A stretch of 21,836 nucleotides of DNA from an uncultured Eubacteriales bacterium (GTDB lineage: Bacteria > Bacillota > Clostridia > Christensenellales > CAG-917), in assembly GCA_900544575.1 (NCBI GenBank), contig UQVO01000021.1, positions 1-21,836 on the forward strand. The letters run 5' to 3'. The notes beneath the pieces were generated by a model, which worked only from the letters and a program-made list of their open reading frames with translations, searched no databases and had not been told where the DNA came from. This document shows, one piece after another, positions 1 through 9,300 of this stretch (the first letter of the stretch is position 1; the number at the start of each line of letters is the position of its first letter). The translations under genes were made by a program, and so were the position numbers.

Positions 1-35
1 ATTCGTCGGCAGCGTCAGATGTGTATAAGAGACAG
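1..35 (+). other. Illumina Nextera (Tn5) adapter remnant, not genomic
   Basis: Bases 17-35 read AGATGTGTATAAGAGACAG, the Tn5 mosaic end used in Nextera libraries. Bases 3-16 read TCGTCGGCAGCGTC, the Nextera read-1 primer tail. Bases 1-2 (AT) could be the end of an i5 index. The contig therefore starts with untrimmed library sequence, and genomic DNA begins at about base 36. Confidence 0.97.
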
Positions 36-203
36 TAATACCACCTTACGACTAATCTATAATTCAATTATATTTTAGACGCAAATTTCACATTTGTCAA
101 GTGTTTCAACGGATTATCCTAATCTGATGGTAAAAATCAAGTGTTCAACTTATATGGAAACACACTTTCTTACGCCTGTTTCAAAGCATTTTTGACATAC
201 GAA
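36..203. other. AT-rich intergenic stretch at the contig edge
   Basis: No open reading frame of note, and much more AT-rich than the rest of the window. It contains a near-direct repeat: TCAAGTGTTTCAAC near base 97 and TCAAGTGTTCAAC near base 138. It lies downstream of ppdK and could be the control region of a neighbour beyond the contig edge. I see no convincing promoter pair. Confidence 0.4.
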
Positions 204-234
204 AAGGGCTTATCCGATAATGGGATAAGCCCTT
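204..234 (-). terminator. Rho-independent terminator of ppdK
   Basis: Perfect 12-bp stem (204-215 with 223-234) and a 7-base loop, about 48 bases past the ppdK stop. On the minus strand the stem runs into a short T run (CTTTTCG), so the hairpin is strong and the T tract only fair. Confidence 0.65.
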
Positions 235-281
235 AAAGCACAATAAATTGCCCTGCAATCACACAAAACCGTTATATACGT

Positions 282-2924
282 TTACCTCGGACGTTTAATG
301 TTTGCCTGCGCTGCCGCGAGTCTTGCGATGGGGACGCGGAAGGGAGAGCAGGAAACGTAATCCAGACCGACGTTGTGGCAGAATTCGATGGTCGAGGGGT
401 CGCCGCCGTGTTCGCCGCAGATGCCGAGGTGGATGTCGGGACGGGTTGCTCTGCCGAGCTCTGCCGCCATCTTGACGAGTTTGCCCACGCCGACCTGGTC
501 GAGTTTGGCGAAGGGGTCGGACTCGTAAATCTTCTTGTCGTAGTACGCGCCGAGGAACTTGCCTGCGTCGTCACGGCTGAAACCGAAGGTCATCTGCGTG
601 AGGTCGTTGGTGCCGAAGGAGAAGAATTCCGCTTCGGTGGCAATCGCATCGGCGGTGAGTGCCGCACGCGGGATTTCAATCATAGTGCCGACTTTATAGG
701 TCATTTCGATGCCTGCCGCCTTGATGCACTCGTCAGCGGTCTTGGTGACGACGGACTTGACATATGCCAGCTCTTTGACTTCGCCGACCAGAGGAATCAT
801 AATTTCGGGCACGACTTTCCAGTCTGCGTGTCTGCCCTGAACCGCGATTGCCGCCTGGATGACCGCCTTGGTCTGCATAACCGCGATTTCGGGATAGGTG
901 ACTGCGAGTCTGCATCCGCGGTGACCCATCATGGGGTTGAACTCGTGGAGGGAAACGATGACTGCCTTGACTTCGTCAACGGTCATGCCCATATCGTCCG
1001 CGAGAGCCTTGATGTCCGCTTCTTCCGTGGGAACGAATTCGTGGAGCGGCGGGTCGAGGAAACGAATGGTGACGGGAGTGCCTTCGAGTGCTTCGTAAAG
1101 CGCTTCGAAGTCGCCCTGCTGCATAGGCAGGAGTTTGGCAAGAGCTTTTTCTCTCTTTTCGACGGTGTCGGAAACTATCATTTCGCGCATCGCCATAATT
1201 CTGTCCGCTTCGAAGAACATATGCTCCGTGCGGCAGAGACCGATACCTTCCGCACCGAAGGAACGTGCCTGACGTGCATCCTTGGGGGTGTCGGCGTTGG
1301 TCCTGACTTGCAGCGCGCGGTATTTGTCCGCCCACGCCATCAGTCTGCCGAAGTCGCCCGTGACGGACGCGTCGACGGTGGGGATAGCCTCGCCGTAGAT
1401 GTTGCCGGTGGAACCGTCGAGGGAAATCCAATCACCCTCGTGGAAGGTCTTTCCGCCCAGCGTGAAGACTTTCTTCGCTTCGTCGATGTTGATTTCGCCG
1501 CAGCCGGAAACACAGCAGGTGCCCATGCCGCGCGCGACGACCGCCGCGTGAGAGGTCATACCGCCGCGAACGGTCAGGATGCCCTGCGCATAGTGCATAC
1601 CCTCGATGTCTTCGGGAGAGGTTTCGAGACGGACGAGAACGACTTTCTTTTCGCCTTTGTTGACGACCCAGTCGGTGGCGTCTTCGGCAGTGAATACGAC
1701 CTTGCCGCACGCCGCGCCGGGAGAGGCGGGAAGAGCGTGCCCGATGGGCTTCGCCGCTTTGAGCGCCTTCGCGTCGAACTGAGGATGCAGAAGAGCGTCG
1801 AGCTGTTTGGGGTCAATCATGCAGACGGCTTCTTTATCGGTAATCATACCCTCGTCGACGAGGTCGCACGCGATTTTGAGCGCCGCAGCCGCGGTACGCT
1901 TGCCGTTTCTGGTCTGGAGCATGAAGAGTTTGCCTTCTTCGATGGTGAACTCCATATCCTGCATATCTCTGTAATGTTTTTCCAGCGTGTCGACGATTTT
2001 CTTGAACTGCTCGTAGACGGCGGGATTTTCCTTTTCCAGAGAGGAAATGGGCTGAGGAGTGCGGACGCCCGCGACGACGTCTTCGCCCTGCGCGTTCATG
2101 AGGTACTCGCCGAACAGACCCTTTTCGCCGGTGGCGGGGTTACGGGAGAACGCGACGCCCGTGCCGGAGGTGTTGCCCATATTGCCGAACACCATCATCT
2201 GGACGTTGACCGCGGTGCCCCAATCGCCGGGGATGTCGTTCATACGGCGATAGTAGATTGCGCGGGGGTTGTCCCAGCTGCGGAAGACCGCTTTGATGGC
2301 GCCCATAAGCTGTTCCTTGGGGTCCTGCGGGAAATCCGTACCGATTTTCGCCTTATATTCCGCCTTGAACTGTTCCGCGAGCTCTTTGAGGTCGTCCGCG
2401 TCGAGTTCGGTGTCCTGTTTGACGCCCTTCTTGGCTTTCATCTCGTCGATGAGTTCCTCGAAATACTTCTTGCCGACTTCCATAACGACATCGGAGTACA
2501 TCTGGATGAAACGGCGGTAGCTGTCGTACGCGAAACGGCGGTTGTTGGTCTTGACCGCGAATCTTTCGACGACTTCGTCGTTGAGTCCGAGGTTGAGGAT
2601 GGTGTCCATCATACCGGGCATAGACGCACGCGCGCCGGAACGGACGGAAACGAGGAGCGGGTTGTCCAAAGAACCGAATTCCTTGCCGACGATTTTTTCG
2701 AGCTTGGCAATGTTTTCCATAATTTCGGCCTGAATCGCGTCGTTGATTTGTTCGCCGTCCTTATAGTACTGCGTGCAGGCTTCCGTGGTGATGGTGAAGC
2801 CCTGGGGCACGGGCATGCCGAGCTTGGTCATTTCGGCCAGGTTTGCGCCTTTGCCGCCGAACAGAGCGCGTCTGTCGCAGTTGGCTTCGCTGGCTTCCTT
2901 GAACTGGTAAACGAATTTCTTCAT
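282..2924 (-). CDS. ppdK: Pyruvate, phosphate dikinase
   Basis: Interconverts pyruvate, ATP and phosphate with PEP, AMP and pyrophosphate in the cytoplasm; in anaerobic Clostridia it often works in glycolysis or gluconeogenesis. The 880-residue length is the usual full length. Domain order fits the family: an N-terminal nucleotide-binding domain (GGKGANLAEM near 23-32, VRSGARASMPGMMDT near 94-108), a central phosphohistidine domain with GGMTSHAAVVARG (catalytic His459), and a C-terminal PEP/pyruvate barrel ending in GICGEHGGDPS (catalytic Cys836). The ATG is fixed by an AGGAGG box at 2931-2936, 6 bases upstream. It stands alone: its own promoter lies upstream, a terminator follows, and it is divergent from corA. 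PEP synthase is the main alternative, but the overall sequence is PPDK-like. No truncation or missing catalytic residue. Confidence 0.98.
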   Translation of the reverse strand: MKKFVYQFKEASEANCDRRALFGGKGANLAEMTKLGMPVPQGFTITTEACTQYYKDGEQINDAIQAEIMENIAKLEKIVGKEFGSLDNPLLVSVRSGARASMPGMMDTILNLGLNDEVVERFAVKTNNRRFAYDSYRRFIQMYSDVVMEVGKKYFEELIDEMKAKKGVKQDTELDADDLKELAEQFKAEYKAKIGTDFPQDPKEQLMGAIKAVFRSWDNPRAIYYRRMNDIPGDWGTAVNVQMMVFGNMGNTSGTGVAFSRNPATGEKGLFGEYLMNAQGEDVVAGVRTPQPISSLEKENPAVYEQFKKIVDTLEKHYRDMQDMEFTIEEGKLFMLQTRNGKRTAAAALKIACDLVDEGMITDKEAVCMIDPKQLDALLHPQFDAKALKAAKPIGHALPASPGAACGKVVFTAEDATDWVVNKGEKKVVLVRLETSPEDIEGMHYAQGILTVRGGMTSHAAVVARGMGTCCVSGCGEINIDEAKKVFTLGGKTFHEGDWISLDGSTGNIYGEAIPTVDASVTGDFGRLMAWADKYRALQVRTNADTPKDARQARSFGAEGIGLCRTEHMFFEADRIMAMREMIVSDTVEKREKALAKLLPMQQGDFEALYEALEGTPVTIRFLDPPLHEFVPTEEADIKALADDMGMTVDEVKAVIVSLHEFNPMMGHRGCRLAVTYPEIAVMQTKAVIQAAIAVQGRHADWKVVPEIMIPLVGEVKELAYVKSVVTKTADECIKAAGIEMTYKVGTMIEIPRAALTADAIATEAEFFSFGTNDLTQMTFGFSRDDAGKFLGAYYDKKIYESDPFAKLDQVGVGKLVKMAAELGRATRPDIHLGICGEHGGDPSTIEFCHNVGLDYVSCSPFRVPIARLAAAQANIKRPR

Positions 2925-2972
2925 TTGAAACCTCCTGTGTGGTCTTAAAATTACTTATTTTAGTCATTAGAG

Positions 2973-3001
2973 AGTCTAGCAAAAAAAGATATTTTGGGCA
3001 A
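2973..3001 (-). promoter_or_regulatory. Promoter of ppdK (sigma-A type)
   Basis: On the minus strand TTGCCC (2996-3001) and TAGACT (2973-2978) are separated by 17 bases. The predicted start is near 2966, giving a leader of about 41 bases that carries the AGGAGG site. Read by eye. Confidence 0.55.
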
Positions 3002-3011
3002 GCGATTTCGG

Positions 3012-3040
3012 TTGCGTTTGATTTTTTTTTTTGATAAGAT
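3012..3040 (+). promoter_or_regulatory. Candidate promoter of corA
   Basis: TTGCGT (3012-3017), 17 bases, then TAAGAT (3035-3040). An overlapping alternative is TTGATT (3018-3023) with GATAAC (3041-3046), also 17 bases apart. The spacer contains a long T run. Neither pair is strong; the leader would be about 125 bases. Confidence 0.35.
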
Positions 3041-3079
3041 GATAACACAGAAAACATTTGAGGTGCAAAATGGACTCCG

Positions 3080-3127
3080 ACCCTCGAAGTAGCCATCAAA
3101 TTCCATAATTCGCTCGTGTTCGAGGGT
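3080..3127 (+). promoter_or_regulatory. Inverted repeat in the corA leader
   Basis: ACCCTCGAA (3080-3088) is perfectly complementary to TTCGAGGGT (3119-3127), with 30 bases between. A smaller hairpin, CGGC/GCCG, lies near 3139-3153 just before the ribosome binding site. Together these give a structured leader ahead of a divalent-cation transporter. It does not resemble the M-box or another Mg2+ riboswitch I know, so its role is only inferred. Confidence 0.4.
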
Positions 3128-3171
3128 TCCTCCCACACGGCGTTTTATGCCGCATCCCGGGAGGAAACGAA

Positions 3172-4131
3172 ATGCTCCAGGTCTACAAAAAGCTCAACAA
3201 AGCCACAATTACGGTCGATTCCGCCCTTATCGGCGAGAATTACGATTTCCGCGACCATTGGATTCATATGTCCAATCCCACGGACAAAGAAATCGAGCTG
3301 ATTTCCCGTGTTTCCGGCGTGCCCGAAGATATGATTAAGGCAGCGCTGGACGAAGAGGAACGCGCTCGTGTGGAAAAGGACGACGATACGGGCGCCCTGC
3401 TCGTCGTCACCGACATTCCTTTCACGGAAGAGGACGACAACCACTACACTTACACCACTCTCCCCTTCGGCTTTATCTCCACCGACGACGTGATGATAAC
3501 CGTCTGTCTGGAAGAAACCAGCCTGATTGACGATATGCTTTCGGCGCGTTTCGTGCGTGACTTCAATCTGCACAAGCGCACCCGTTTTCTCATACAGCTT
3601 CAATACACGATTTCCAAAAAGTTCCTGCACTACCTCAAACAGATAGACCGCGCCAGCCAGCGCGTGCAGAACGAATTGGAAAAATCGATGAAAAACAGCG
3701 AGCTCATCGAGATGCTCGACCTCGAAAAATCCCTGGTCTACATCTCCACTTCCCTCCGCTCCAACAGCGTAGTGCTGGACAAGCTGCCCAAAACGATGAA
3801 ATTCTTCGAGGAAGACGAAGACCTTTGGGAAGACGTCGTCATCGAGAACAGACAGGCAATCGAGATGTCCAACATTTACCGCGACATTCTTTCGGGGACA
3901 ATGGACGCTTACGCTTCCATCATCTCCAACAACCTCAACGTCGTTATGAAAGTGCTGGCGTCCATCACGCTGCTCGTGTCCATCCCCAGCCTGATAGCCG
4001 CTTTCTGGGGGATGAATACGGGAGTGCCGTTCGAGGGCGAAAGCTGGGGCTTCTGGGTGGTGATAGGCATATCCGTCGTCGTCTGCATCGCCGCGGGCAT
4101 AGTGCTCTGGAAGAAGCGCTTTTTGAAATGA
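3172..4131 (+). CDS. corA: CorA family divalent cation (Mg2+) transporter
   Basis: An inner-membrane pentameric channel importing Mg2+ or related divalent cations. The 319-residue protein has the family layout: an N-terminal cytoplasmic alpha/beta domain (about 1-150), a long helical stalk (about 150-255), and two C-terminal membrane helices (about 258-279 and 293-313) ending in a basic tail (KKRFLK). The diagnostic GMN selectivity motif is at 280-282 (FWGMNTG), directly after helix 1; the usual preceding aromatic is Trp. A GGGAGG box at 3159-3164, 7 bases from the ATG, supports the start. The loop after GMN is short and acidic (FEGES), as expected. It is monocistronic, divergent from ppdK, and ends before a bidirectional terminator. 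Transport of Co2+, Ni2+ or Zn2+ rather than Mg2+ cannot be excluded. Confidence 0.95.
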   Translation: MLQVYKKLNKATITVDSALIGENYDFRDHWIHMSNPTDKEIELISRVSGVPEDMIKAALDEEERARVEKDDDTGALLVVTDIPFTEEDDNHYTYTTLPFGFISTDDVMITVCLEETSLIDDMLSARFVRDFNLHKRTRFLIQLQYTISKKFLHYLKQIDRASQRVQNELEKSMKNSELIEMLDLEKSLVYISTSLRSNSVVLDKLPKTMKFFEEDEDLWEDVVIENRQAIEMSNIYRDILSGTMDAYASIISNNLNVVMKVLASITLLVSIPSLIAAFWGMNTGVPFEGESWGFWVVIGISVVVCIAAGIVLWKKRFLK

Positions 4132-4228
4132 AACCGCGCGTTTTCGCGCTTCTGACCGCCTGAAATGCCGACCTACGCTTTTTGAACCCGAAAAATTTCC
4201 CGAAAAGTTTCAGGACACGATAAAACAA

Positions 4229-4260
4229 AACAACGTCCCTCAAAGGACGTTGTTGTTTTT
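4229..4260. terminator. Bidirectional terminator between corA and the facing gene
   Basis: 10-bp perfect stem (4229-4238 with 4245-4254), 6-base loop, followed by GTTTTT on the plus strand and TTGTTTTA on the minus strand. It serves corA and blocks read-through from the convergent gene. Confidence 0.9.
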
Positions 4261-4409
4261 CTGTCTGTACACCGCCGCGGACGTAGGGTTATGCCCTCCG
4301 ACACCCGACCGACGAAACCGACGCGCCCCCTCTCCTCTCAGAAGCCATACGGGGCTTCGCCTGCCGTCGGAAAATGCCGCGGAGCGCATACGGTACGGAT
4401 ATGTCTAAA

Positions 4410-4437
4410 CCGTGCCCGAGCGTCCGCGCGGGCACGG
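4410..4437 (-). terminator. Hairpin just past the 3' end of the membrane-protein gene
   Basis: 9-bp perfect GC-rich stem (4410-4418 with 4429-4437) and 10-base loop, about 20 bases after the stop at 4458. On the minus strand it is followed only by TTTAGAC, so termination would be weak. The bidirectional terminator further on probably completes it. Confidence 0.5.
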
Positions 4438-4457
4438 CAGTTATGCGGGGTTCGAGG

Positions 4458-6059
4458 TCAGTCCTGCGCTTCCGCGGTGTCCGCCGCCGCCTGCGCTTCG
4501 TCCGCCTGTGCGGCTTCCGCCTGCGCCTGTGCGGCCGCACGCGCAGCCTGCGCCGCCGCGTGGTCAGCCATAAGCGACTTCATGACTTTGGTCAGACACT
4601 GGATGACGATGGCCTTGTTCTCGGGACTGTTCTTGAAAACGGTGTACGCCTGCAGCATAAGCATCGCGACTCTCATCTTCATACTGCGCGACAGCTTCAT
4701 CGTAAGGACGTAGTCCACGAGATGCGGCAGTTTCGCGAGCCTGGGCGGTTTGACGTCCTCGTCGCCCTCGTCAAGGTCTTCCTCGACATAGATGACTTCC
4801 GGCTCCAAGGAAACCGTCACGGACGAATCCGCGGTGGGACGCGCCGCAATGTTCAGCCCTTCGAGCGATTCGGGCTGCGAACCGCGGAGCATCGTCTGCT
4901 GCTGCGGCTGTGCGGGTGCGGCGACGAGAGTCGCCTCTGCCGCGCCCTGCCCGTCGTCATCGGGAAGAAGCTCGCTGTCCACGACGAGTTCGTCGTATCC
5001 GCGTGCGGTCAGTTCTGCCTGTTGGAGTTTCTTTTTCTTTCTTCCAAACATATTTTCCTCATCCTCATCGTTTATTTCTTCCGAAACGTCGCCGTCCCGG
5101 CCCTCGTTTTCCGCTTTGTCGGAAACTTCCTGCACCTCCGCACCGTCGGACGCGCTTTCCGCTTCGTCGACTGCAAGTTCTATGGGAGTTTTCTCCTCCG
5201 CGCTCTCTTCGGGCGCGGGCGCTTCCGCTTCGTCCTCCGCGGGTGCGGGTTGTTCTTCCGTCCCGTCGGATTCCTCTTCCGCGGCAGCTTCCTGCTCTTC
5301 TTCGACGGCTTCTTCCGCTTGCTTAGCGGCAACCGCCGCCGCCACTTCCTCTTCGGTGGGAGCGGGTTTTGCGGTGTTCTTTGCGATTATGCCGTCCATA
5401 ATCGCCGCGATTTGCAGCAAAGGCGAAGCATCCGTGGCGTAATCGCGCTCGACTTGCAGATTGACCTTCGCGTCGAGCTCGTCCTGCATTTCCTCAAAGG
5501 CTTTGCGCGCGGCGGAATACTGCCTGCGGGCGACAATCCAAAGCACGAGATACCCGACCGCACCGATGAGCAGCCCCAGGCAAAGCACGACGCCGACTTC
5601 CGCAGTCCCCATTGCGCCGAGCCCCCAGAAAGCGAAAAGTGCGGTGAGAATGAGCGCGACGGCGATAAACACGTTTGCCCTCACGCTGTCGGGACGCTTG
5701 ACTTCCTTGTCGAAAACGTCGGCTTCGGACACCGTTTCGCTGGGATAGCCGAAACGCACGCCGAGATAGCTCAGCCACGTTTCGCGCATAGACGCGGGCG
5801 CCTTTGCGCCGAAGCACTCAGACGTGAAGCGCGCGACGTTGTCGTCATTGATGACGTCCTCGTCTTCGAGATAGGACAACGTCCTGCGGCAGGCACGTTT
5901 CACTTTATACGCACGGGAACCGAAAAACGTGAGACCGATGACCACTGCCAGGGCAGCCATTGCCACCGCGACTACGATGTAAAACGACTGTATGCCGATT
6001 TCCGGGAGCTGTCCCGAAACGTCGGCAAGCCAGTCGAATATCGTATTGAAAAAGCTCAT
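4458..6059 (-). CDS. Unrecognised three-helix membrane protein with long acidic and Ala-rich tail
   Basis: I do not recognise this 533-residue protein. Visible parts are: one membrane helix near 24-46; a cytoplasmic-looking helical segment (about 50-125) rich in charged residues; two closely spaced helices near 128-147 and 153-176; and a soluble helical stretch to about 230. A low-complexity Glu/Ala/Pro region follows (about 233-336), then a short basic patch (GRKKKK, 339-344). A second folded-looking helical segment lies at about 438-498, before an Ala/Gln/Glu C-terminal tail. One helix, a loop and a helix pair recall MotA/ExbB/TolQ proteins in topology only; no family motif is visible. The start has GGAGGA at 6071-6076, 11 bases upstream, which is long but the best available. 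It has its own promoter and no operon partner. Confidence 0.85.
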   Translation of the reverse strand: MSFFNTIFDWLADVSGQLPEIGIQSFYIVVAVAMAALAVVIGLTFFGSRAYKVKRACRRTLSYLEDEDVINDDNVARFTSECFGAKAPASMRETWLSYLGVRFGYPSETVSEADVFDKEVKRPDSVRANVFIAVALILTALFAFWGLGAMGTAEVGVVLCLGLLIGAVGYLVLWIVARRQYSAARKAFEEMQDELDAKVNLQVERDYATDASPLLQIAAIMDGIIAKNTAKPAPTEEEVAAAVAAKQAEEAVEEEQEAAAEEESDGTEEQPAPAEDEAEAPAPEESAEEKTPIELAVDEAESASDGAEVQEVSDKAENEGRDGDVSEEINDEDEENMFGRKKKKLQQAELTARGYDELVVDSELLPDDDGQGAAEATLVAAPAQPQQQTMLRGSQPESLEGLNIAARPTADSSVTVSLEPEVIYVEEDLDEGDEDVKPPRLAKLPHLVDYVLTMKLSRSMKMRVAMLMLQAYTVFKNSPENKAIVIQCLTKVMKSLMADHAAAQAARAAAQAQAEAAQADEAQAAADTAEAQD

Positions 6060-6103
6060 CTGTTCTGCGTTCCTCCGTATATAGCACTACAAATGTTATT
6101 GTA

Positions 6104-6131
6104 ATTATACCATACGCGCGCTAAAAAGCAA
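6104..6131 (-). promoter_or_regulatory. Promoter of the three-helix membrane-protein gene
   Basis: Minus-strand TTGCTT (6126-6131), 16 bases, then a perfect TATAAT (6104-6109) preceded by TGG, an extended -10. The predicted start is near 6097, giving a leader of about 38 bases. Confidence 0.6.
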
Positions 6132-6190
6132 GACTTTTCGCCACATTAAATGCCGCGATATAGAAAAAAATTCATTATAACGTCTGTTAA

Positions 6191-6259
6191 TTTGCGGGCG
6201 CACCGCTATGCGCGTCCCCGCGCCGTGCGGCGTCCGCACGCATCGTCCGCGCCCGCAAA
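6191..6259 (-). terminator. Branched hairpin after addA, probable terminator
   Basis: Outer perfect 11-bp stem (6191-6201 with 6249-6259) enclosing a second perfect 7-bp stem (6224-6230 with 6234-6240). It lies about 45 bases past the addA stop. The minus-strand exit is TTAACAG, with no long T tract, so it could instead protect the mRNA 3' end. Confidence 0.5.
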
Positions 6260-6303
6260 CCGCACACACGCACGGGCGTCCGCTCCGCAACAACGGTTAC
6301 GTT

Positions 6304-9300
6304 TCAGATGTCCCTTTCCGCGTCCACGGTTCTGCCCGTCTTGAAGGAATAGAGCAAAATTTTGTCCACTTTTCCCAAAAACGAGCTTTCAACCGCCTTT
6401 TTGTATAGTTTAAGCTGCTTTTTGTATTTTTCGAGCGCTTCCTCATTCCGCAGGAGCGAGTTTTTGAAATCGACTATTATCCTTTCGTCGCTGTCGATGA
6501 GCAGGTCTATCACGCCCTGCACCAGCACCTTGTCCTCCGAGCTTCCCTGCCCGACGTCCGCGGCGGGGACATACATAAGGAAGGACTTTTCGCGGTAGCA
6601 TCTGCTCTCCCTCGCCTTTTGCATAACGGGGCTTTCAAGACACCGCACGACGGCGGACACGTCCACCTGCGCCGCTTCCTCCGCCGTAAGCGTGCCTTCC
6701 GCGGTCATTCTTTCCAGCTCCGCACGCACCGCGTCCGCGCCTGTCGCGCCGAAATCGATGCGCTCCATCACCTTGTGATAGATTATGCCTTCGTCGGCGC
6801 GGTCGGCAAATGCGCCGAGGGTCAGCTCGTCGCCGCCGCCGTCGAGCGCGGAAACGCTGTATTTCATAGACAATCCCGTTTCGGCGGCATAAGGATAACG
6901 GAAACCCACCGCCGCGCGTATCGCTTCTTCGTCCTCGCGGCGCGGCGTCGCTGCCGCGGCGGTGCGCACGGTACGGACGGCGGGCGGCGCGTCTTCCGAA
7001 ATTTCGTGCACGAAACACGGGGTTTTCAGCCCGTTTTCGTATTTTACTTCCGAGATATAGTCGAGAAGGCTTTCGGGCGCTTTCACGAGCGGACGCCTGC
7101 CGAAAGACTCCGCTTTCTTTTTCGCGTACGCGCCCGTGACGTATAAATATTGTTTCGCGCGCGTGAGAAGGACGTAGTAAAGCCGCATTTCCTCCCTGCG
7201 TTCGCGCTCTCCCTTCATTTTTTTCACGGCACGCACGGAAAGGGTGCGCGCATAGGAGCGGCGGTCGAAATCGAAGTAATTCAGCCCCACATATCCGCGG
7301 TTGTCCGTGAGGACGTTTTCCACGCTTCTGCCGCCGCGGTGCGTCCTGCCCGCCACATCCGCGAACACGACGGGAGCTTCCAGCCCTTTATAGGAATGGT
7401 AGGTCGCAAAGCGCACCTTGTTCCCGCCCGCGGGGCGTTTGTCGGGGCGCTTGTCTCCCGCGGAGGCGTAGGACGCCAGAAATCTGCTTATATCAGAGGC
7501 GGAATCCTTGCCGGCGCGCGACGTTATAAAGGAAATCACCTTTTCCGCCGACCCTTCCCCCAGCGCTTCGACGCAGGCGTCGTAATCGAAATCGGACACT
7601 ATGCTTCCGAGCAGTTCGGGCACGCTTCTGAAACTCGCTTTGAGCCTGTACGCGTCCAGCATACGCAGCATCGCCGCCGTTTTTTCGCCGAGAGGGTCTT
7701 TTTTCTGCGCCGCGGCGAGCACCGCGTCGTAAAAATCGCCGCCCTCCGGGCGCTCGGCGGCAATAAGCGTCAACTCCGACTCGTCGAACCCGCCGAAACA
7801 CGACAGCATAAATCCCGCGAGCGGCACGTCGCTGCGCGGATTGTCCAGCACGGTGAGAAAACGCACGAGTTCGTCTTCCGCGCGCGATGACTCCTCCGCG
7901 AATATTCCCGCGTCCACGGGGACGCCTTCCGCGGCGACGTACTCCGCAAGCCTGCGGGCGGAAGAAGACCTCTCGCGCACCAGCACCACGCAGTCGCCGT
8001 AACCGAGAGGTTTGCCGTCCGCGCCGCACGCGCGGCCGACGATTGATTTGATGCGCGTCGCGATGAACCGTGCTTCGGCATATATTCCGCTCTTGTTGCT
8101 GTTGCCGCAATACGGAAAGACGTGCACCTCCGCGCATCCGCCCAGCGCATTGCCGTCCGCGCCTTTCTTGTCCTCTCCCACTTCGAAGTGCCCGTCCGCG
8201 GCATAATCCACCCCCGAAGTGTCCTTGGTCATAATGACGTCGAACAGCTCGTTCACGAAACCGAGCACCGCGTTTACGCTGCGGAAGTTCGCGTTGAACT
8301 CCACCGCTTTTCCCGCAGACGCGTCCGAAACGTAGCGCTCCTTCCTTTCGAGGAATATCCCCGGGTCGGCAAGACGGAAAGCGTATATGCACTGTTTCAC
8401 GTCGCCCACCATAAAGGCGTCATCCGGCAGCAGGGAGTTTATGATGAACTCCTGCACGGGGTTGACGTCCTGGTATTCGTCCACGAACACCGCCTTGAAA
8501 CGCCCCTTGAAATCGCACGTCCGCACAAGCTCCGCGGCGAAATATTCGAGGTCGGCATACGTCATTACGTCGTCCGCGCGTTTCAGCGCGGCGAACGCGT
8601 CGTCCAGCCTCTCCGCGATTTCGAACAGTTTGTCCGCAAAGACGGCATTCTGCGCGTGCATACGCTCCGTAAGCTCGGCGTCGCCGAACGCTCCGTTCCA
8701 TTCCGAAAATATGCTCTTCGCCGCGGCGAACGCTTCCTTCGAGATGTCGACCGCGTCGTCGTCCGCTCCCTTGGTCCTTTTCACGGAAACGCTCAGCACG
8801 CCTTCCGCGCCCGCCGCTATGCGGCAAATGCCCGCGAAGTCCGCGCTCTCCGCCTGCCGGCAAAGCTCCGCCACCGCGCGCGACTTGGTTTCGTATGAGG
8901 TCTGCCCCGTTGCGGAATGCACGGGCAGCAGCTCTTCCAGCACTCTGCGCACACGCGCAAGCTCCCGTCTGACCCCCTCGACGAGCACGCGGGCGTATTC
9001 CCCGCCCGTTGCGTCCGCATAACTCGCGCGGACGCCGTCGGCGAACTTCTTTCTGTCGGGCTGGATTTCCGTCACGGCGTATATCCCCCTGACCGCAGCG
9101 CGCAGGGCGTCCTCTTTGCGGCTTCTGGACAGCACGTCGGCAAGACGGGCGAAAACTTCGTCCTTGCTTTCGCAATACTCCGCGAACACCTCGTCCATCG
9201 CCCTGTCCATATAGCGTTCTTCCTCGCCGCCGCTCAGTATGTCGAAAGACGGGGAAATGCCGAGCTTCTCGAAATTCTCTTTAATCAACGCACGGCAGAA

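Larger units (their letters stand above)
4132..4457. other. 326-base convergent intergenic region
   Basis: No credible gene. The left part (to about 4260) holds the shared corA terminator. The right part (about 4261-4457) is GC-rich and rich in small hairpins: GAAGCC/GGCTTC around 4331-4348 and the stronger stem at 4410-4437. It looks like a decayed intergenic repeat or leftover 3' region. I do not recognise an RNA family in it. Confidence 0.5.

Noticed and set aside
375..2948. 857-codon open frame on the plus strand, antisense to ppdK
   Set aside because: It spans nearly the whole of ppdK on the opposite strand, has no homology I recognise, lacks a ribosome binding site, and its His/Arg/Phe-rich composition is what codon bias in ppdK produces.
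3039..3050. Twelve-base match ATGATAACACAG before corA and again at 19961-19972 before galT
   Set aside because: Considered as a shared operator. It is short, not palindromic, and in the second place overlaps the proposed galK -10. Two occurrences in AT-rich promoter DNA could be chance.
3060..3171. M-box or other Mg2+ riboswitch before corA
   Set aside because: The leader is too short and lacks the conserved M-box segments. Only a simple inverted repeat is visible.
4374..6104. 576-codon plus-strand frame opposite the three-helix membrane protein
   Set aside because: Arg/Phe/Gly-rich shadow of Glu/Ala-rich codons. The minus-strand gene has promoter, membrane helices and a terminator.
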